64,000 nucleotides of DNA. Origin: Annona cherimola. Its lineage: Eukaryota > Streptophyta > Magnoliopsida > Magnoliales > Annonaceae. Below are positions 58,296 through 64,000 of the stretch, one piece after another. Every line of letters begins with the position of its first letter. The stretch's first letter is position 1. Under the pieces are notes generated by a model. The model was not told the DNA's origin. It worked only from the letters and a program-made list of their open reading frames with translations, and searched no databases. The translations under genes were made by a program, and so were the position numbers. Where the stretch lies: the NCBI GenBank assembly GCA_030490835.1, contig CM059977.1:23541335-23605334 (forward strand). Direction: 5' to 3'.

Positions 58296-59232
58296 AGGAT
58301 AATTTGCAAATATATCTGCTTAATTTGACAATAATTATAAATCGGGAATACTTCTATGAAACTGGATTTCATAGAAGTGATTTCGTAAAACCCTTTTTAT
58401 TATTAAAATGTTGATTTTTGATGAAAATCCAATCCATTTATTGTATTTAACATCATTTGTTTAGCTAGGAGATCAAGTTTCATCCCAATCTAATATATGG
58501 ATAGGCTACATTTGCTCAAAAATAGGTGCATTTATGTGTCAATTATAAAAAAATGCTCAGATCCATTCACACATGTATTAGAATGTAACAATATTTTATA
58601 AGACTACATATTATTAATATTTTAGATGGTTTAGATATTAAAAAAATTACTTTAAAGTTGATATTTTAATATTAAACCATTTTATTATGTTGACTTTACA
58701 CATTATAGATAGGACCTATATACAGTGAAATTTAAAAAAATAAAAGAGTTTTCAGGATACTATAGATGATGCTAAATACAATGGATGAAGTAGATTTTCT
58801 ATTAACCATCAAGATTTTAAAAATGAATAGGGTTTCATAAAAGAGGAGTTTTATAAAAGCATTCCCGATTATAAATATACTCATATCATTTTAAAAATCT
58901 CAAATAACCCCACGTAGTTTGAGTATAATTGTAACTATATTCATGTCGTTACCACACTGTCACAATGCAGATATATTTACAAAAAAATGCAAATTGCATT
59001 GGTATATTTGCAAAATCTAAAATATATATATACTTAATTTTTTAAATTATAAATAAACTCACATAGTTTGTATATCTTTACAAGTATACTCATACTTTGA
59101 CGTGTACTATAACACCGCGGGTGTATTTACAGTTATTTCAAACTGTAGAATAATTATTTATAATTTCTGAAATTATATAGATATATTTACAAGTTTGGTC
59201 AAACTAAGTATGTTTATTCACAAATCACCCTA
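58296..59232. repeat. TTGCAAAT-ended foldback repeat, split by an M1 MITE
   Basis: Left GGATAATTTGCAAATATATC and right TTTATTCACAAATCACCCTA ends are inverted. The inside alternates TATTTGCAA / TTACAATT units. Interrupted at 58343-58867. The preceding 57900-58295 is AT-rich with a decayed Tourist-type body (about 58060-58240). Confidence 0.6.
58343..58867. mobile_element. Mutator-like MITE family M1, complete, with 9-bp duplication
   Basis: 525 bp, ends CGGGAATACTTCTATGAAAC and TTATAAAAGCATTCCCG, nearly inverted. Perfect 9-bp duplication ATTATAAAT at 58334-58342 and 58868-58876. Reference copy for the family: no coding, internal TTTTATTATGTTGACTTTAC core. Confidence 0.9.
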
Positions 59233-59866
59233 ACTTTTTTTCCTGATCAATCGTGCATTAACCCGCTCCGATGTTTTCTATTGTTCTGTCTAATTTTATA
59301 AACATTCACATCCGTTTAACTGAAATGGGGAAGTGATTGGTTCATCGACTCCATTTAGTGCACAGTTTTTAGAATTTAATAATTAAATAAATGTATCCAT
59401 TGTATTTACAATTTTTAAGAATTTGAGGGGGCAAACGCTCGGGGCTCGTCTCCGATTGGCTCGGCGGAATCGTTTTCGGGTTGCATTTGGACGGCAGATG
59501 TCAATTTCGGTCCGACCAATTGAAAAGATTCGATTTTTTTTTTTGTGATATATGAAAAGATTGGATGTTAATGTGAAGAAAAAGAGCAGGCAATTGAAAT
59601 TCAAGGGACTGCTCCGGTGGTGAATGTTTCCTTATCTTGACGAAAGCTGTTTTAATAGATGTACACGTACGAATGGTGTGTGTGGCTTCCAGCTGCTGAC
59701 ATAAATATTGCTGAAACATAAGCCTCTTTGCTTTATAATATACGTTAGCTCCTCTGCTGTTGGTAATGACTAATGATTTAGAGCTTTTCTATTGTATATT
59801 TTCCCCAATTTACTAGTAATGCGGGAAAATAAATAAATAAACAAACAAAGATTTTTATCACGTTCC
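59233..59866. other. Intergenic stretch, no gene seen
   Basis: A GC-richer patch at about 59430-59520 has no recognised domain. Confidence 0.4.
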
Positions 59867-59868
59867 AA

Positions 59869-60674
59869 TTAAGGGTGCAACTCAGGCTAAGTTGTACCGG
59901 ATTTAGGTGAACCTAAACCCTAAGCCTGTCAAGTTTATGTGAACCCAAACTCTAATACTAATATTAAAATTTGAATTCAGTTTAGGTTTGGATCAGGTTT
60001 GCATTGATTTTGGTTTTAGTTTCGAGTTGAAGTTCGAGTTAAATCAATAAAAATTGAAATATACCAATAGAAATAACAAATTCTTTAAAATTATTACATT
60101 TGCACCAACTAATTTTAAGATACACTCGTAATTTACACATGAATATATTTATATAATCTATAATATCTTTGATTTTGATAAAAGTTGATTTTATGATTAA
60201 AAGATAATACTAAATATAATGAAATAATGAATTTACCATTAACAATCAAGGTAAGAAAAATAATTATAATTACATGAAATCGTTGTCTACATAAGTTTAA
60301 TAAATGTGCAACATATATCTTATGGTTAATTTGTATGTATGCAATAATTTTAAAGATTTGGTAAATTTATAATTATTTACATATAAGCTGACATAGATGC
60401 AATTTATTCAAATTTTTATGGACAAACGTAGATGATATTTAGGTTAAATAAAAACATTTTACAATCTAATTAGGTTATTATGACATGAAATTTTTTTTAT
60501 CATAATTATAGTTAAAATATTTAATATATAAACTAATATAATTCTTTTAATATATTCAATATATACAAATATAATTCTTTTAACAACTTAGAGGATATCA
60601 AGTTTAGATCAAGTCAAGTTTTGATACCAAATTGATGTAAACCCAATATTGGTTTCAAGTTCTCCTTAATTGAA
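59869..60674. mobile_element. hAT-type element related to the Rubisco activase intron element, degenerate
   Basis: Left TAAGGGTGCAACTCAGGC and right GGTTTCAAGTTCTCCTTA follow the ends of 26762-27935. The duplication is not clear. Confidence 0.5.
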
Positions 60675-60714
60675 TTGAAATTGTGTCTATTTCCGAAAAT
60701 AAAATCTAAACTTA

Positions 60715-60987
60715 ATGTGTGTTTGGTAACACACATAAAATGTCAACTTAAAAGTTTTCAACTTAAAATTTTTTACTTTCCATAACTACCATATTTTAAT
60801 CATTTTTTCACATCTTCTTATACAACTATTCTATTTTTCAATTATTTTTATACAGTTAACTTATCTATTTTAACTTTATTCTCCGTACCTATCATCATTA
60901 CCCCTATCATATCAAATTATTTTTTTTTCATAACTTTTATATTATAAATTTTTCGTTCAAAATTTTTTTCACTTCTCGTGCACACCC
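60715..60987. mobile_element. Tourist-type MITE with TTA duplication
   Basis: Ends ATGTGTGTTTGGTAAC and CTCGTGCACACCC, flanked by TTA at 60712-60714 and 60988-60990. Confidence 0.78.
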
Positions 60988-61357
60988 TTAATTACGAGGC
61001 GGGTTCGGGGCTTCGGGTACGAAGTTGCCCCACTACTTCCATTAATATTATTGGGAGTGAATTGCGTGCGTGCAACTGTGGAAATTTCTTGTTACCGGCA
61101 CTTCCACGTGATTGGCTGTTTATTGCATGTAGGACCGGCCCGCAAAGTGCGTCGAGAGAAATTTGCCTGCGTTTGTCTCGTCGTCGTCCCACGGGCAAAA
61201 TGATCAACCGGCCTCCAACTCCAAAACAAACGGGATCACGTATCTGATATCTGCATTTGAACATTTTGACGAACAATTAAACTCAGTATTAGTGTTTTTT
61301 TTCAGACTAGTACATTTACATATATCTGAATATTTATTATATTTCATTAAAAAATAG
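60988..61357. other. GC-richer stretch, no gene recognised
   Basis: 61000-61250 is GC-rich and contains TTCCACGTGATTGG (a G-box-like CACGTG at about 61107). A promoter or gene fragment is possible but no exon was found. Confidence 0.3.
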
Positions 61358-61800
61358 GGCTTGTTTCGAATAAACCCACGCCGTTTGATCCTAATCTCAA
61401 ATATACACACTGCATTTTTAAATCTCAGATATACTCATTACATATATAGTTAATCCCAAAAATACTCATTCTATTAAAAAATTATTAGTTAAATTTTTAT
61501 AATGCCCAAAATATCCTTATTATAAAATAATAAAAAATAAAATAAATAAAATTTTGGCTCTCTGAATTTAAAGCGCATGTTAAGGTATTGGTGAGTTATG
61601 ACAATCAATTTTTCAATTATGTTCAAAATCCGATGGATATGTTAGTAATTTTACATATTAACTAAAGGCGTTAACTCATGAATTTAGTGTTTTGGAATTA
61701 ACTGCAAATGCAATAGGTATATCTGGGATTTTGAAAATATGGTGGGGTTATATTTGGGATTAGGGCCAAACGTAGTGGGTACATTTGAAAAAAATTCAAA
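61358..61800. mobile_element. Element of the TTTTTCTCAAATATACC family
   Basis: Left GGGCTTGTTTCGAATAAACC and right GGGTACATTTGAAAAAAATTC match the copy at 46098; A-rich flanks are similar on both sides. Confidence 0.6.
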
Positions 61801-62039
61801 AAAATATCTATTACACTAAAGCCCTCAAATATTCTTACAAATATGGAGACACTGCTTAGGACAAAGCCCCATCTGCTTCAATTTGAAAACCACGCCACTG
61901 GTGTGCCTGGCGAATTATTTACCACTAGGGTGGCGAGCTTGATGGTAAACTCGATATTATTACTATCATTATTATTAGAATTGTTTGCAGACACATTTGC
62001 ATATTATAGTCAATATTACAACTGTACCTACTTTATTTA

Positions 62040-62400
62040 AAAATGGGTAATTTCTAATGACATTGGTATATTTGCAATTATAATCAAACTATATAGGTGT
62101 ATTTGCAAAATTAAATACACCAACTTAATTTTTAAAATTTTAAATATACATACATAGTTTACATATTTTTACAAATGTGTACATACCGTAATGAACCAAT
62201 AGTGCAATAATAACATCATAATGGTGTAGGTATATCTGTGATTATGGTAAAACTATACCAGTTTATTTGCAATTTTTTAAATTATGTGGTATATTTACCA
62301 CTACAGTCAAACTATGTCGATTTATCTACAATCTCTTAAACTATATAAGTATATTTGCAATTATTGTCAAATTAAGTAGGTGTATTTGCAAATCACCTTT
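62040..62400. repeat. TTGCAAAT-type foldback repeat
   Basis: Repeated GTATATTTGCAATTATAATC and AACTATRTAGGTGTATTTGC units in both directions, ending GTATTTGCAAATCACC. 61801-62039 shows no gene. Confidence 0.5.
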
Positions 62401-62928
62401 ATTTTTATCACTATATTTCTTTTATTTCCACATAATTACTTTATTTATTTCTACCTTACTCTGTCATATCACGTAACTATAAGGATATCAAAGATATTTT
62501 TTTCTACTTTCATAATTCTGGACTACTACTTTATTTATAGGTTGTTGATCCCATGCAAAAGTTGTGATGATTTATTTTTTCATTTTTCAACACTAACATA
62601 TGAACTCAAACATGTAGTTCTTATTTTTCTCAAAAAAAAATGTATTTCTCATATATGAAATTTTATAATTTTATAATTTTTTGAATATTGGAAATCAAAA
62701 TACCCCATTTTCAAGCGCCCAAGCACTTCAAAAATAAGATTTTTTTATTTTCAATATTAAAAAATTATTAAACAATAAACATGCTTAGGCCCACATATCA
62801 GTGTCAAAGAATTTTTTTTTTCAAATTAGGTCCTGTAATCGTTTGCATCGAGCCCATTAGATCGTGCCCATTTATTTATTTTTTTGGGCACGAGTTCGGT
62901 GGGAAGGTTAGCTACGATTGTGGAAGAA

Positions 62929-63075
62929 TAGGGGTGCAACTCGGGCTCATGAAACTCGGGTTCACCTCAACCCTAACCCTAACCCTATTTGTAAAACTTC
63001 AACCCTAACCCTAACCCTATTTGTAAACCTCAACCCTAACCCTATTTTTAAAATTCGGGCTCGGGTTGAGTTTCG
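62929..63075. mobile_element. hAT-type end with telomere-like CCCTAA tract
   Basis: Starts TAGGGGTGCAACTCGGGC, the end type of 26762. It holds three blocks of AACCCTAACCCTAACCCTA separated by TTTGTAAA-type spacers (62967-63047). The other end was not identified and may lie downstream. Confidence 0.5.
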
Positions 63076-64000
63076 GGTTGACATTCTCCTATTAATATGT
63101 CTTTGTTACTCATCCTATATATAGCTTTATCACAAACCTATTGTATGAAAAAGTTTTAAAAATAATTTATTATATGAAAGTAAGAAAAATTCAAATACCG
63201 CTTAAGAGTAGAAAAAAGGAAACCTGTTTTGAACCTTCTCTTTACATCAAGTGGAATAATAGCTATATTTTTTAGAACGTTGAAATACAACTGTTTTTCA
63301 TTCTGTAATTTAACACCAATATCACAATTATATACATCAATATTACCATCTAATTGTAAGATAAACCTTATCGTATCAAGTGTAATAAAATAAAATCATT
63401 CAAAAACCACAAAATATCAAGTCCAATAAGATTATATTAATTCAAGCATCCAACTCCAAATTACAATATCCAAGTTAACTCCAAGTCTACAACACAAGTC
63501 TTAAGCTCGAATAACCAAATTACAACAAACATCACAACCTCAGGTCTGAGTCCTTGTATTCTAATTCGATCATCCCGAGGATTGGATAGGTTGAGCATGA
63601 CTCTCCATCCTGTGGGTAAGGTTCGTTCAGGCATCAGTCTGATGATAGTTCACCCAAAAGCTGACCTAGTGCTACCTAAGTAATAAGCAGCTTGAGTTAA
63701 ATTTGACCACTCTTAATCAACATCCAGTTAAATTATTGTTGTTTTAGGCATGGTGTTCTTGGCAGTCTATGTCCTAAACAATTTACCCCAATGTCCAATA
63801 ATCATATAATAAAATAATTTTGATTTTTATAATTGACGCAGGGAAATTAAGACCATATTAAAATTCCACCCTAATCATCTCCGAGTTAAGGTTCAGTTCA
63901 AATTCAAAATTCACTTCTGCATACTAAGCATTTGATGAGAAAGCAGATCTGTTCACCTGTGTGTTGTAGCCGTTCGGAAGCAGACTGATAAAGCTATGAG
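63076..64000. other. Intergenic stretch to the window end
   Basis: No gene, repeat end or RNA gene recognised. It could be part of a larger element continuing past the window. Confidence 0.35.

Noticed and set aside
62960..63050. True telomere or subtelomere
   Set aside because: Blocks are short and broken by spacers, with ordinary sequence on both sides.

Overview
The window is nuclear DNA of a flowering plant. It is strongly AT-rich, and two intact host genes sit in a deep layer of transposable elements. Evidence for a plant: a chloroplast Rubisco activase gene with a light-type promoter, an L-type lectin receptor kinase, an MRS2/MGT magnesium-transporter fragment, a Ty1/copia element, and many plant-style SINEs and MITEs. 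The receptor kinase has a GC-rich, GC3-rich single exon, which suggests a monocot, but the species cannot be told from the sequence. No bacterial, plasmid, phage or CRISPR feature was seen. Layout: 1-13.9 kb is repeats only: a recurrent 9-bp-TSD Mutator-like MITE family, foldback elements with long inverted arms, hAT-type elements beginning TAGGGGTGTTAA, and SINEs. At 14050-21543 lies a complete Ty1/copia retrotransposon read on the minus strand. It has 459-bp LTRs, TSD TGCTG, a tRNA-Met-type primer site and a polypurine tract. Its gag-pol is broken by stops, a frameshift and a 290-bp Tourist-type MITE. It is inserted in an RNase H-like pseudogene whose codons continue across the target site. 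At 23.5-28.1 kb is Rubisco activase: seven coding exons, predicted alpha form 472 aa and beta form 434 aa. A 1174-bp hAT-type element lies in the intron whose retention would make the beta form. From 28.2 to 50.2 kb there is no intact gene, only MITEs, SINEs, short tandem repeats, a broken first exon of an MRS2/MGT transporter (40.1 kb), a GC-richer stretch that may be organellar (44.25-44.66 kb), a tower of nested insertions around a 420-bp near-perfect palindrome (46.0-47.6 kb), and a 1145-bp hAT-type element with GC-rich cargo (48.1-49.2 kb). At 50376-52430 is the intact single-exon receptor kinase, with a foldback element carrying perfect 43-bp terminal inverted repeats 226 bp past its stop. 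From 52.9 kb to the end there are more MITEs and SINEs, an unrecognised gene-like stretch (56.5-57.5 kb) and a short telomere-like tract (about 62.97 kb). The two intact genes are functionally unrelated. Rubisco activase removes inhibitory sugar phosphates from Rubisco in the chloroplast stroma. The receptor kinase is a plasma-membrane signalling protein. Most of what the window records is the history of element insertion, much of it datable by nesting.
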